Source of the DNA: Treponema sp. Marseille-Q3903
GTDB lineage: Bacteria; Spirochaetota; Spirochaetia; Treponematales; Treponemataceae
Assembly: GCF_014334335.1 (NCBI RefSeq)
Contig: NZ_JACSEU010000001.1
Coordinates: 434,001 to 498,000, forward strand
Length of the DNA: 64,000 bases
Direction: 5' to 3'
Part shown: one piece after another, positions 53,714-61,781 of the stretch
How the letters are laid out: the number at the start of each line of letters is the position of its first letter
Position numbering within the stretch: the stretch's first letter is position 1
Notes under the pieces: generated by a model
Databases searched by the model: none
What the model saw: the letters and a program-made list of their open reading frames with translations, nothing else
What the model was told of the DNA's origin: nothing
Made by a program: the position numbers and the translations under genes

Positions 53714-53898
53714 AAAAACCTCTTTCTTTCTAGTTGCAATATACGAACCAGCGTATCCCAATAGATATAGGCTGCCCAGTTGCCAACATGCAAATCATCA
53801 TACACAGTCGGTCTGCAAGTGTATAAAGCTACTTTATCAGGCGACAGCGGAGTAAAATCATCAAGCCGACGCGTCAGAGCATTGTGAAGTCGTATCAT
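53710..53898 (-). pseudogene. Truncated N-terminal fragment of cysteinyl-tRNA synthetase
   Basis: 62 codons. Residues 1-52 align with the CysS N-terminus: RLHNALTRRLDDFTPL, then YTCRPTVYDDLHVGNW, where functional CysS has C-G-P-T-V-Y-D and H-I-G-N. The last ~10 codons read into the cysE ribosome-binding site. The rest of the enzyme (about 400 residues, with the KMSKS loop and zinc ligands) is missing, so it cannot be active. The Gly-to-Arg change in the substrate-zinc motif supports decay. It may be the relic of a cysS-cysE pair or of a transferred piece. Confidence 0.75.
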
Positions 53899-53943
53899 TA
53901 GTTATATTTTAAGTCAAAAATGAGTTTTTTTGAAGAGCGCTAT

Positions 53944-54288
53944 TTATTCTAACCATTGTTTAAGCACTACTGCCTGGTTACATTTCACATCCTTAGCACT
54001 ATACAATAGCGTAACGATTGGATGATTAGACCAGTTATCTTTCGTCTTGATAGCGGCAGGATTTTCATCTAATTCTTTTGTATAACGTTCTGAAAATTCT
54101 ATAAATTTTTCTGGGTCATGATTAAACCATTGGCGCAGCTCATTGGTCGGCGCGATTTCTTTAGCCCACTCGTCTAGCGCTGTTCGTTTTTTACTGATAC
54201 CGCGCGGCCATAATCGATCAACTAGCACGCGGTAGCCATCATCTGATGTTGGCGATTCGTAAATTCGTTTAATTTTATAGACTGTCAT
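53944..54288 (-). CDS. DUF488 family protein
   Basis: 114 aa, the complete short DUF488 domain: KIKRIYESPTSDDGYRVLVDRLWPRGISKKR at the start, WFNHDPEKFIEFSERYTKEL in the middle and TLLYSAKDVKCNQAVVLKQWL at the end. The family is widespread and uncharacterised. TGAGGT lies just before the ATG, and the start codon is inside a perfect 14-bp palindrome. Its neighbour is a cysS fragment; both may have arrived together, since neither belongs to the flanking core clusters. Confidence 0.88.
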   Translation of the reverse strand: MTVYKIKRIYESPTSDDGYRVLVDRLWPRGISKKRTALDEWAKEIAPTNELRQWFNHDPEKFIEFSERYTKELDENPAAIKTKDNWSNHPIVTLLYSAKDVKCNQAVVLKQWLE

Positions 54289-54294
54289 GACAGT
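54281..54294. promoter_or_regulatory. 14-bp palindrome over the DUF488 start codon
   Basis: ACTGTCATGACAGT is a perfect palindrome containing the ATG. It could be an operator or a start-site hairpin; no direct evidence. Confidence 0.3.
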
Positions 54295-54416
54295 ACCTCA
54301 TATTGGTCATATAATATCACACATAAAATATAATATAAACGATTTGTGCGCAAATAAAAAGTTTATAATTTGTAAATAAATGTTGAATAATTTTGTGAAA
54401 TTCTTAATTGAATTTA

Positions 54417-54445
54417 TTGACTAAAACCCTACTATGAATTATAGT
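54417..54445 (+). promoter_or_regulatory. Promoter of the tRNA-Thr/rpmG/tRNA-Trp/secE/nusG cluster
   Basis: TTGACT, 17-nt spacer, TATAGT, about 45 nt before tRNA-Thr. No other strong promoter is seen before secE. It lies in the otherwise featureless AT-rich interval 54289-54490. Confidence 0.65.
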
Positions 54446-54490
54446 CTTAGAACGCACGTTTTCTATGAATTTGTGTAGAGAGCTGCACTT

Positions 54491-54563
54491 GCCCCTGTAG
54501 CTCAGTTGGTAGAGCACCACATCGGTAATGTGGAGGTCTGCAGTTCGATTCTGCACATGGGCT
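54491..54563 (+). tRNA. tRNA-Thr (GGT anticodon)
   Basis: 73 nt. The acceptor stem GCCCCTG/CATGGGC has one C-T mismatch; D arm GCTC...GAGC; anticodon stem CCACA/TGTGG around loop TCGGTAA; T arm TGCAG-TTCGATT-CTGCA; discriminator T. The 3' CCA is not encoded. Reads ACC and ACT codons. Confidence 0.96.
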
Positions 54564-54612
54564 TAAGAAAACAATTGAATATGCTTGAAGTGATTGTATT
54601 TAGGAGATAAAT

Positions 54613-54789
54613 ATGGGAAGCAAGAAAAAGGGTGCTGTTGAAATTATTGCATTGCAGTGTACGGAATGTAAGAGAAAAAATTACACAACTTACAAAAACC
54701 GCAAGAATATCACGGGAAAACTCGAGAAAAATAAGTACTGTCCATTCTGCAAAAAAAGCATTCTTCACAAAGAAACAAAAGCAAAATAA
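54613..54789 (+). CDS. rpmG: 50S ribosomal protein L33
   Basis: 58 aa. It contains [24 protein letters not shown] and the second CxxC (YCPFCKK), so it is the four-cysteine, zinc-binding C+ form. Its C-terminus HKETKAK is typical of L33. GGAG precedes the ATG. It sits between tRNA-Thr and tRNA-Trp, an order shared with other treponemes. Confidence 0.97.
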   Translation: MGSKKKGAVEIIALQCTECKRKNYTTYKNRKNITGKLEKNKYCPFCKKSILHKETKAK

Positions 54790-54841
54790 GCTTGTGATAT
54801 AGGTATTTGATTATCTGAATTTTTTAGATAATTTTATATAT

Positions 54842-54914
54842 AGGGCAGTAGTTCAGCTGGTAGAGCAGCGGTCTCCAAAACCGCCTGTCGTGGGTTCAAA
54901 TCCTGCCTGCCCTG
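54842..54914 (+). tRNA. tRNA-Trp (CCA anticodon)
   Basis: 73 nt. Perfect acceptor stem AGGGCAG/CTGCCCT, anticodon loop CTCCAAA with CCA, T loop TTCAAAT, discriminator G as required by bacterial TrpRS. CCA tail not encoded. Located 25 nt before secE. Confidence 0.97.
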
Positions 54915-54939
54915 TTTTATTAAAATAAGGAAAGATGTT

Positions 54940-55122
54940 ATGGCAAAAGTAGTTCAGTTTATTAAAGAAAGCAGAGCAGAATTGAAGAAGGTTGTGTGGC
55001 CGACAAAAGAAGATGTCATATCTTCAATTAAAGTTGTCATTGTTTCTACAATTGTTGTTGCTTTAGTTCTTGGGCTGCTTGATCTTGGCTTTACTAAATT
55101 GTTCCAACTTATGATGAAATAA
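54940..55122 (+). CDS. secE: Preprotein translocase subunit SecE
   Basis: 60 aa, the short single-helix form. An amphipathic N-terminal helix with the conserved ESRAELKKVVWPTKED surface motif precedes one membrane helix (VVIVSTIVVALVLGLLDLGF). It clamps the SecY channel halves. Next to nusG as in nearly all bacteria; AAGGAAAG ribosome-binding site. Confidence 0.97.
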   Translation: MAKVVQFIKESRAELKKVVWPTKEDVISSIKVVIVSTIVVALVLGLLDLGFTKLFQLMMK

Positions 55123-55136
55123 GGACGGAAATATCA

Positions 55137-55703
55137 ATGTCTAGAAACTGGTATATCCTTCATACATACACCGGCTATGAGGGTAAAATCGAACGTACAA
55201 TTAAATTACTGCTTGAAAAGAATGAAGTTAGTTCAGAAGTTATTCTTGATGTAAAAGTTCCTGTAGAAGAACTTGTTGAAATTAAAGACGGAAAAAAGAA
55301 GTCTCGTATGAACAAGTTTCTTCCGGGTTATCTTATGCTTGAGATGGATTTACCGGAATTGGGATGGAAAGATACTGTTGCAAAACTTTTTAAAATTCAG
55401 GGAGTTACCGGATTTGTAGGAAGTTTGAGCAGAAATGATCGTCCTATGCCGATTTCAAAAGATGAAGCGATGAATCTTCTTCAGAAATCAGGGGCAATCA
55501 AAGGTGAAAAACAGGCTCACGTTCGTCACGCATTCAATGTCGGTGATGTTGTCAAGATTTCGGAAGGACCTTTTGCTAATTTTGATGGTACGGTAAAAGA
55601 AATCAACGTTGAAAAAGAAAAGCTCAACGTAGAAGTTCAGATTTTTGGACGTCCTACTCCAGTAGAAGTGAGTTTCTTGCAGGCTGAAAAAGTCGCAAAA
55701 TAA
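55137..55703 (+). CDS. nusG: Transcription termination/antitermination factor NusG
   Basis: 188 aa. NGN domain from NWYILHTYTGYEGKIERTI to VTGFVG, and a C-terminal KOW domain (VGDVVKISEGPFANFDGTVKEIN). NusG binds RNA polymerase clamp helices and links it to Rho or the ribosome. The gene lies 14 nt after secE. There is no large insertion domain as found in some spirochaete NusG proteins. Confidence 0.97.
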   Translation: MSRNWYILHTYTGYEGKIERTIKLLLEKNEVSSEVILDVKVPVEELVEIKDGKKKSRMNKFLPGYLMLEMDLPELGWKDTVAKLFKIQGVTGFVGSLSRNDRPMPISKDEAMNLLQKSGAIKGEKQAHVRHAFNVGDVVKISEGPFANFDGTVKEINVEKEKLNVEVQIFGRPTPVEVSFLQAEKVAK

Positions 55704-55855
55704 CTTACATTGATCTTTGCAAATTCAGGGGTTTGTATCCCAAATGCAAACCGCAAAATCCTGTTTTTGGGAGAGTTGCAAGTCCGTTGGACATAGGCAT
55801 CTCGTTAGTATGATATCTTTTTAGATCCATACACACCAATATTGGGAGAAATAAA
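55704..55855 (+). promoter_or_regulatory. Structured rplK leader with candidate L1-type hairpin
   Basis: The 152-nt nusG-rplK gap holds a GGTTTG/CAAACC hairpin near 55735 and, 25 nt before the rplK ATG, a two-helix hairpin (TATG-AT-ATCT, TTTT loop, AGAT-C-CATA; 55809-55831) with an asymmetric internal loop. L1 represses the rplK-rplA message in other bacteria through such structures; the assignment here is tentative. The ribosome-binding site GGGAG follows. Confidence 0.35.
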
Positions 55856-56287
55856 ATGGCTACAAAAAAAGTAACAGCTGTGATTAAATTGCAGTGTCCT
55901 GCGGGAGCGGCTACTCCGGCTCCTCCAATTGGCCCTGCTCTCGGACCTCACGGCGTGTCTGCTCCGAAATTTGTACAGGAATTTAACGACCGTACAAAAT
56001 CTATGGAGAAAGGTCTCATTATTCCTGTAATCATCACTGTTTATCAGGATAAATCTTACACATTCGTTCTAAAAACTCCTCCAGCAGCAGTTCTTATTCG
56101 CAAAGCATGTAAAATTCAGAAAGGTTCTGGAAATCCGCTTCGCGATAAAGTTGCTACACTTTCAAAAAAGGATTTGGAAGAGATTGCAAAAACAAAGATG
56201 CCTGATATCAACGCGAATGATATTGAAGCAGCAAAGAAAATTATTGCCGGTACTGCACGCAGTATGGGTGTAGAGGTGGAGCAGTAA
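55856..56287 (+). CDS. rplK: 50S ribosomal protein L11
   Basis: 143 aa. [26 protein letters not shown] is the conserved N-terminal domain; the C-terminal RNA-binding domain ends [10 protein letters not shown]. It forms the GTPase-associated centre with 23S rRNA and is required for RelA stimulation in bacteria that have it. rplA follows 1 nt later. Confidence 0.98.
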   Translation: MATKKVTAVIKLQCPAGAATPAPPIGPALGPHGVSAPKFVQEFNDRTKSMEKGLIIPVIITVYQDKSYTFVLKTPPAAVLIRKACKIQKGSGNPLRDKVATLSKKDLEEIAKTKMPDINANDIEAAKKIIAGTARSMGVEVEQ

Positions 56288-56288
56288 T

Positions 56289-56963
56289 ATGAAACATGGA
56301 AAGAAATATAATGCATCAGCTGCAAAATATGATCTTACAAAAAAATATGATGTAGCTTCAGCTTGCAAAATGGTTCAGGACATGAAATATGCAAAGTTCG
56401 ATGAAACAATCGAATGCCACATTTCACTTCGTCTTGAAAAAAATGCTACTGTGCGCGACACATTGGTATTCCCAAATCAATTCCGCGGTGAAAAGAAAGT
56501 TCTCGTATTCTGTAAAGGCGATAAAGTAAAAGAAGCTTTAGATGCAGGCGCTGCATTTGCAGGTGAAGAATATATCGATAAAGTAAAAGACGGCTGGCTT
56601 GATTTTGACGTTGCTGTTGCAACTCCTGATATGATGAAAGATGTAGGTCGTCTCGGTATGGTTCTTGGTCGTAAAGGGCTCATGCCTAACCCAAAAACCG
56701 GTACTGTAACTCCTAACGTTGCGCAGGCAGTTGCGGAACTTAAAAAAGGTCGTACTGAATTCCGTGCGGATAAATCAGGTATTGTACACATTGCAGTTGG
56801 AAAATGTTCTATGGATTCGGAAAAAGTTGTAGAAAACGTAAATACTCTTCTTTCTGAAATCAGCAAGAGAAAACCTGTTGGAACAGCAAATTTCGTTTCA
56901 TCTGTATCTGTGAGTTCATCTATGGGACCCGGCGTTTGGGTTGATTATAAGGAAGGTGAGTAA
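56289..56963 (+). CDS. rplA: 50S ribosomal protein L1
   Basis: 224 aa. Signature GRLGMVLGRKGLMPNPKTGTV is intact, as are the N-terminal KYNASAAKYDLTKKYDVASA and C-terminal GPGVWVDYKEG. It binds the L1 stalk of 23S rRNA and, in many bacteria, its own operon leader. It ends in TAATG, overlapping the rplJ start by one base. Confidence 0.98.
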   Translation: MKHGKKYNASAAKYDLTKKYDVASACKMVQDMKYAKFDETIECHISLRLEKNATVRDTLVFPNQFRGEKKVLVFCKGDKVKEALDAGAAFAGEEYIDKVKDGWLDFDVAVATPDMMKDVGRLGMVLGRKGLMPNPKTGTVTPNVAQAVAELKKGRTEFRADKSGIVHIAVGKCSMDSEKVVENVNTLLSEISKRKPVGTANFVSSVSVSSSMGPGVWVDYKEGE

Positions 56964-57463
56964 TGGCAGTAAGAGCAAAAAAAATTCAGCCTGCTAAGGC
57001 TCAGGCTATCGAAGAAGCAAAAAAGATATTTGCTGATTACAGTGATTTTATTTTTGCTGACTATCGCGGTCTTACAGTAGAGCAGATTTCAGCTCTTCGT
57101 GATAAACTCCGTGAAAAGAATGCAGTTCTTAAAGTTGTAAAAAACAACTTTGCGCGTATCGCTTTTGAAGATATGAAAGTTGAAAACGTTGCTGATTATC
57201 TAAAAGGTCCTACAGTTGTTGCAATGGCTAAAGAAGATTCAAACGAAGTTGCAAAGATTCTTTTTGATTTCGCAAAAGATGTTCCGGCTCTCAGTGTAAA
57301 AGGCGGTAGCATTGCAAACGAAATCTATGATGTTGCAAAGATTACTGCTTATTCAAAAGTTCCTGGAAAGAAACAGCTTTATGCTATGTTGATGTCTGCA
57401 ATGAACGGTCCTGTTCAGAAACTTGCAGCTACATTGCAGGCGTACGCAGACAGCAAAAAGTAA
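56963..57463 (+). CDS. rplJ: 50S ribosomal protein L10
   Basis: 166 aa. FIFADYRGLTVEQISALRDKLREKNAVLKVVKNN is typical. The C-terminal helix that carries L7/L12 dimers is present (KLAATLQAYADSKK). It anchors the stalk to the ribosome. Start overlaps rplA stop. Confidence 0.97.
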   Translation: MAVRAKKIQPAKAQAIEEAKKIFADYSDFIFADYRGLTVEQISALRDKLREKNAVLKVVKNNFARIAFEDMKVENVADYLKGPTVVAMAKEDSNEVAKILFDFAKDVPALSVKGGSIANEIYDVAKITAYSKVPGKKQLYAMLMSAMNGPVQKLAATLQAYADSKK

Positions 57464-57634
57464 TAGCAGCGGTAATTATAACCTCTGTTGTTCAAAAACG
57501 GCAAAAATTTGCCTTATACAAGGTCAGTCTTCATCGCTGTCGTCTGTCCTTGTTAAATGCGGAAAATGCTCAGTTGAGAAAAAATCCGCAGCCACTCATA
57601 TAGTGGAATATTTTTTTTATGTGGAGAAGACAAT
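57464..57634 (+). promoter_or_regulatory. rplJ-rplL intergenic region with serial hairpins
   Basis: 171 nt without an ORF. Hairpins: GGCAAA-AA-TTTGCC (57500-57513); ACAAGG/CCTTGT arms around 57519-57552; TGCGGA/TCCGCA (57558-57590); CCACT-CATAT-AGTGG (57592-57606) followed by AATA and eight T, which resembles a terminator placed 17 nt before the rplL start. It may attenuate or process the message to set the 4:1 stalk stoichiometry. Confidence 0.5.
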
Positions 57635-58015
57635 ATGGCAGCTCTCACAAATGATCAGATTTTAGAAGCAATCGCTTCAATGTCAGTTCTTGAAGTTTCA
57701 GAACTCGTAAAAGCAATGGAAGAAAAGTTCGGTGTTACAGCAGCAGTTGCAGTAGCAGCAGGTCCGGCAGCAGCTGGAGCAGAAGCTGGTGGCGAAGAAC
57801 AGACCGAATTTACAGTTACACTCGAATCATTCGATGCAGCTAAAAAGATTCCTGTTATCAAAGTTGTACGCGAAATCACAGGTCTTGGACTTGGAGAAGC
57901 AAAAGCTTTGGTTGAAGGTGCACCAAAAACTCTTAAAGAAGGCGTAAGCAAAGCTGATGCTGACGAAATCATTAAGAAGGTAACAGAAGCTGGTGCTAAA
58001 GCTTCAAGAAAATAA
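57635..58015 (+). CDS. rplL: 50S ribosomal protein L7/L12
   Basis: 126 aa. N-terminal dimerisation domain ([26 protein letters not shown]), an Ala/Gly-rich hinge ([15 protein letters not shown]) and the conserved C-terminal factor-binding domain ([28 protein letters not shown]). It recruits translation GTPases. Confidence 0.98.
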   Translation: MAALTNDQILEAIASMSVLEVSELVKAMEEKFGVTAAVAVAAGPAAAGAEAGGEEQTEFTVTLESFDAAKKIPVIKVVREITGLGLGEAKALVEGAPKTLKEGVSKADADEIIKKVTEAGAKASRK

Positions 58016-58050
58016 TTAGTTTTTGAGCAATCAAAACTATATATCTAACA

Positions 58051-58090
58051 GGGGATGACCGAAATTTTCAAAAAGGTTTCGGATATCCCC
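58051..58090 (+). promoter_or_regulatory. rplL-rpoB attenuator/processing hairpin
   Basis: GGGGAT-GA-CCGAAA pairs with TTTCGG-AT-ATCCCC: a 12-bp stem with one 2x2 internal loop and a 12-nt loop, followed by only three T residues. Partial terminators and RNase III sites occupy this position in enterobacteria. The remaining 58091-58214 shows only the rpoB ribosome-binding site. Confidence 0.55.
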
Positions 58091-58214
58091 TTTAGTCGTA
58101 TAAAGCGCTGTTTATTAAATCTCCAAAGTGAGATAAAAATCGTTTTTTTCTGTGCTGTGCGGAGTTTCCTGCATGTAGCAGATATAAAATGAATTTACAG
58201 ATCAGGGGGATGGA

Positions 58215-61200
58215 ATGTTCGCAAAAACTCGAACAATCAACCGTCAGTACATCGGTAAAGACATCCAACAAGCAATGGATGTCCCTAATCTTATTTCAAT
58301 CCAGACATCATCGTATGAGAGTTTTCTTCAGAGTGAAACTTTAAAAAAAGGCGAAAAGCCTCTCGACCAAGGACTTCAGAATGTTTTTAACTCTACTTTT
58401 CCAATTGAAAGTCCTAATGGCGATATGCTGCTGGAATATGAATTCTATGAGTTAGATTGGGAAAATCAAAAATTCTCAGAATTTGAATGCAAGCAAAAAG
58501 GACTTACATATTCTGTGCCTTTAAAAGCACGTATTAATTTGAACTTTCTTCAGACTGGAGCAATTCTCCAGAAAGATATTTATATGGGCGATATTCCGCT
58601 TATGACAGATCGCGGTACTTTTGTTATCAACGGAGCGGAACGCGTTGTTGTTTCTCAGATTCACCGTTCACCGGGAGTTATTTTCTGTCACGATAAAGGT
58701 GTTTATTCATCTCGCATAATCCCTTACCGCGGTTCATGGCTTGAATTTGAAATAGATCAGAAAAAAGAATTGATTTTTGCAAAAATAGACCGCAAAAAGA
58801 AAATTCTTGGAACTGTGTTCTTACGTGCGCTCGGATATTCTACACGTGAAGAAATCATCCGCTGTTTTTACGATGTTGAAGACGTAAAAGTTGAAAAAGG
58901 CGATGCGCTTGTAGACAAAGTTCTCTCTTCTGCAGTTATCGTCAAAGGTGAGGACGGCGAAGAAAAACGTTTGTTCAACGCCGGTATTAAGCTTCACCCA
59001 CACGATATTGATGAACTTGTTGCAAATGATGTTGAAAAAATCAGCGTAATCAAGTTTGATTCACGCAGCGGTTCAAATGTTGATGAGAAAAATACATCTC
59101 TCGATTCTCAGATGATAATCAATTGTTTTGAACGCGAAGAAGTAAAATTTGTAAAAGAAGGTTCTATCGATAACGAGCCAACAAAAGAAGATTGTCTTGC
59201 GGCAGTTTATGCAATTTTACAGCCTGGAGAACCGATGACTGTCGATCAGGCTGAAAAAGATTTGAATTCGATGTTCTTTTCTGAACGCAGATATGACCTC
59301 GGACGCGTTGGTCGCTACAAGCTGAACAAAAAATTTGAATATAAAGATGATGTTAAAGACTTTACTCTTATAAAAGACGATATCATCAACACGATGAAAT
59401 TCCTCATAAAAGTTTATATTGATGAGGAGCAGATTGACGATATCGACCACCTTGGAAACCGTCGTATTCGTTCTGTAGGTGAATTGATGACAAATCAATT
59501 GAAATCAGCTTTTGCTCGCATGGAACGCATAGCGCGCGAACGCATGAGCCTAAAAGAAACAGATACTATGAAACCGCAGGATTTGATTTCTATCAAACCT
59601 ATCGTCCAGTCGATCAAAGAATTCTTTGGCTCATCTCAGTTGTCTCAATTTATGGATCAGATCAACCCACTTGCAGAGCTTACACACAAACGCCGTCTGA
59701 ACGCTCTAGGGCCTGGAGGTCTTTCTCGCGATCGTGCAGGGTTTGAAGTTCGTGACGTACACTATTCGCATTACGGCAGAATGTGTCCAATTGAGACTCC
59801 TGAAGGTCCAAACATCGGTTTGATTGTTTCTTTGGCTATGTATACGAAAATCAACGATTATGGATTTTTGGAAGCTCCGTATCGCAAAGTTGTAGATGGA
59901 AAAGCTACTAACGAAGTTGAATATCTATCTGCGATGGATGAAGATAAATACAATATTGGGCAGGTTGTTGAAGGAATGAAAAACGATGGCTCATTCCCGA
60001 CAGAAACGATTCCTTGTCGTAACCGAGGTAACTATACTCAGCGTGCTCAAAAAGATATTCAATATATCGACGTTTCTCCACGTCAGGTAATTTCCGTTTC
60101 GGCTTCATTGATTCCATTCCTTGAACACGACGATGCTAACCGTGCGTTGATGGGTTGTAACATGCAGCGTCAGGCTGTTCCTCTTTTGTTCCCGGAACCT
60201 CCTCATGTAGGTACTGGAATGGAAAGAAAATGTGCATACGATTCAGGCGTCCTTATAAAAGCTAAACGTGATGGCGAAGTTGTATTTGTTTCGAGCACAT
60301 GCGTAAAAGTTCAGGTCAACGGTTCAAATGAAATCGATGAGTATACATTGCTGAAATATCAGAGGACGAACAACGATACTTGTAACCATCAGAGACCTAC
60401 AGTTGAAGTTGGCGAAAAGGTAAAAGCCGGCGATGTTCTTGCGGACGGTACAGCTACTTTTAACGGAGAGCTAGCACTCGGACGCAACATCCTCGTTGGA
60501 TTTGTTCCATGGAACGGTTACAACTATGAAGATGCCGTACTTATTTCACAGCGTGTAGTTCGTGAAGACATGTACACTTCTATTCATATCAAAGAATTCC
60601 AGATTGAAATTCGTGAAACAAAACTCGGCCCGGAACGGATTACTCGTGATATTCCTAACACTGCCGAAAAGGCTCTCGCAAACCTCGATTCTGACGGTAT
60701 TATCAGAATCGGTGCTAAAGTTCGCTCAGGCGATATTCTTGTCGGTAAAGTCACTCCAAAATCGGAGACGGAAACAACTCCTGAATTCAAACTTTTGAAC
60801 TCGATTTTCGGTGAAAAAGCAAAAGAAGTTCGCGATTCTTCACTCCGCGTTCCACACGGAATCGAAGGTGTTGTAATCGATATCCAGCAGATGAGCAGGC
60901 TCGAAGGCGATGACCTTCTTCCGGGCGTAAACAAAGTTGTCAAAGTAATTATCGCAAACAAGCGAAAACTTCGTGAAGGAGACAAAATGGCTGGACGGCA
61001 CGGAAATAAAGGTGTCGTTTCAAGAATTCTTCCTATCGAAGATATGCCATACTTGGAAGACGGAACTCCGCTCGATGTCTGCTTGAATCCGCTTGGTGTA
61101 CCTTCTCGTATGAACATTGGACAAATTCTTGAGTCTGAGCTCGGAATTGCCGGTAAATATTTGAACGAATTCTATGAATCGCCTGTATTCCAATCGCCTT

Positions 61201-61781
61201 CTCAGAAGATGATTGAAGAAAAACTCGACGAAGCAAACAAAGCCGTTGCAGGAACAGGTCTTCATATTTCTAATGATTGTAAACAGATTGTCCACGATGG
61301 AAGAACTGGTGAGCCGTTTATCAACCCGATTTTCGTTGGAGTTATCTACTATATGAAATTGCACCACTTGGTTGATGATAAGATGCACGCTCGTTCAACA
61401 GGTCCATACTCTCTCGTTACTCAGCAGCCGCTCGGTGGTAAAGCTCAGTTCGGTGGTCAACGACTTGGAGAAATGGAAGTTTGGGCGCTCGAAGCATACG
61501 GTGCTGCAAACACATTGCAGGAGATGATGACAATTAAATCGGACGATATGAACGGACGTTCAAAGATTTATGAATCTATTGTCAAAGGCGATCCATCATC
61601 TCCAATCGGTGTTCCGGAATCATTCAACGTATTGGTTCAGGAACTTCGCGGTTTAGCTCTTGATTTCACTATTTACGATGCTAAGGGTAAACAGATTGCT
61701 CTTACAGAACGCGATCAGGAACTAATTGATAAAACAGCAGCAACTCCAGGCAGTTTTGATAAGGAGGATACAAATGCGTGA
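58215..61781 (+). CDS. rpoB: RNA polymerase beta subunit
   Basis: 1188 aa. Conserved blocks include [40 protein letters not shown]-type [12 protein letters not shown] and [13 protein letters not shown]. The rifampicin pocket has [10 protein letters not shown] with Asn496 where E. coli has Ser531, so natural rifampicin resistance is expected, as reported for other spirochaetes. A strong GGGGG site precedes the ATG. Its last 8 nt overlap rpoC. Confidence 0.98.
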   Translation: MFAKTRTINRQYIGKDIQQAMDVPNLISIQTSSYESFLQSETLKKGEKPLDQGLQNVFNSTFPIESPNGDMLLEYEFYELDWENQKFSEFECKQKGLTYSVPLKARINLNFLQTGAILQKDIYMGDIPLMTDRGTFVINGAERVVVSQIHRSPGVIFCHDKGVYSSRIIPYRGSWLEFEIDQKKELIFAKIDRKKKILGTVFLRALGYSTREEIIRCFYDVEDVKVEKGDALVDKVLSSAVIVKGEDGEEKRLFNAGIKLHPHDIDELVANDVEKISVIKFDSRSGSNVDEKNTSLDSQMIINCFEREEVKFVKEGSIDNEPTKEDCLAAVYAILQPGEPMTVDQAEKDLNSMFFSERRYDLGRVGRYKLNKKFEYKDDVKDFTLIKDDIINTMKFLIKVYIDEEQIDDIDHLGNRRIRSVGELMTNQLKSAFARMERIARERMSLKETDTMKPQDLISIKPIVQSIKEFFGSSQLSQFMDQINPLAELTHKRRLNALGPGGLSRDRAGFEVRDVHYSHYGRMCPIETPEGPNIGLIVSLAMYTKINDYGFLEAPYRKVVDGKATNEVEYLSAMDEDKYNIGQVVEGMKNDGSFPTETIPCRNRGNYTQRAQKDIQYIDVSPRQVISVSASLIPFLEHDDANRALMGCNMQRQAVPLLFPEPPHVGTGMERKCAYDSGVLIKAKRDGEVVFVSSTCVKVQVNGSNEIDEYTLLKYQRTNNDTCNHQRPTVEVGEKVKAGDVLADGTATFNGELALGRNILVGFVPWNGYNYEDAVLISQRVVREDMYTSIHIKEFQIEIRETKLGPERITRDIPNTAEKALANLDSDGIIRIGAKVRSGDILVGKVTPKSETETTPEFKLLNSIFGEKAKEVRDSSLRVPHGIEGVVIDIQQMSRLEGDDLLPGVNKVVKVIIANKRKLREGDKMAGRHGNKGVVSRILPIEDMPYLEDGTPLDVCLNPLGVPSRMNIGQILESELGIAGKYLNEFYESPVFQSPSQKMIEEKLDEANKAVAGTGLHISNDCKQIVHDGRTGEPFINPIFVGVIYYMKLHHLVDDKMHARSTGPYSLVTQQPLGGKAQFGGQRLGEMEVWALEAYGAANTLQEMMTIKSDDMNGRSKIYESIVKGDPSSPIGVPESFNVLVQELRGLALDFTIYDAKGKQIALTERDQELIDKTAATPGSFDKEDTNA

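Noticed and set aside
60584-61117. 177-codon minus-strand frame in rpoB
   Set aside because: Antisense of a highly conserved core gene; composition and lack of signals mark it as a shadow. The same applies to 11090-11539 opposite metK and 56477-56866 opposite rplA.
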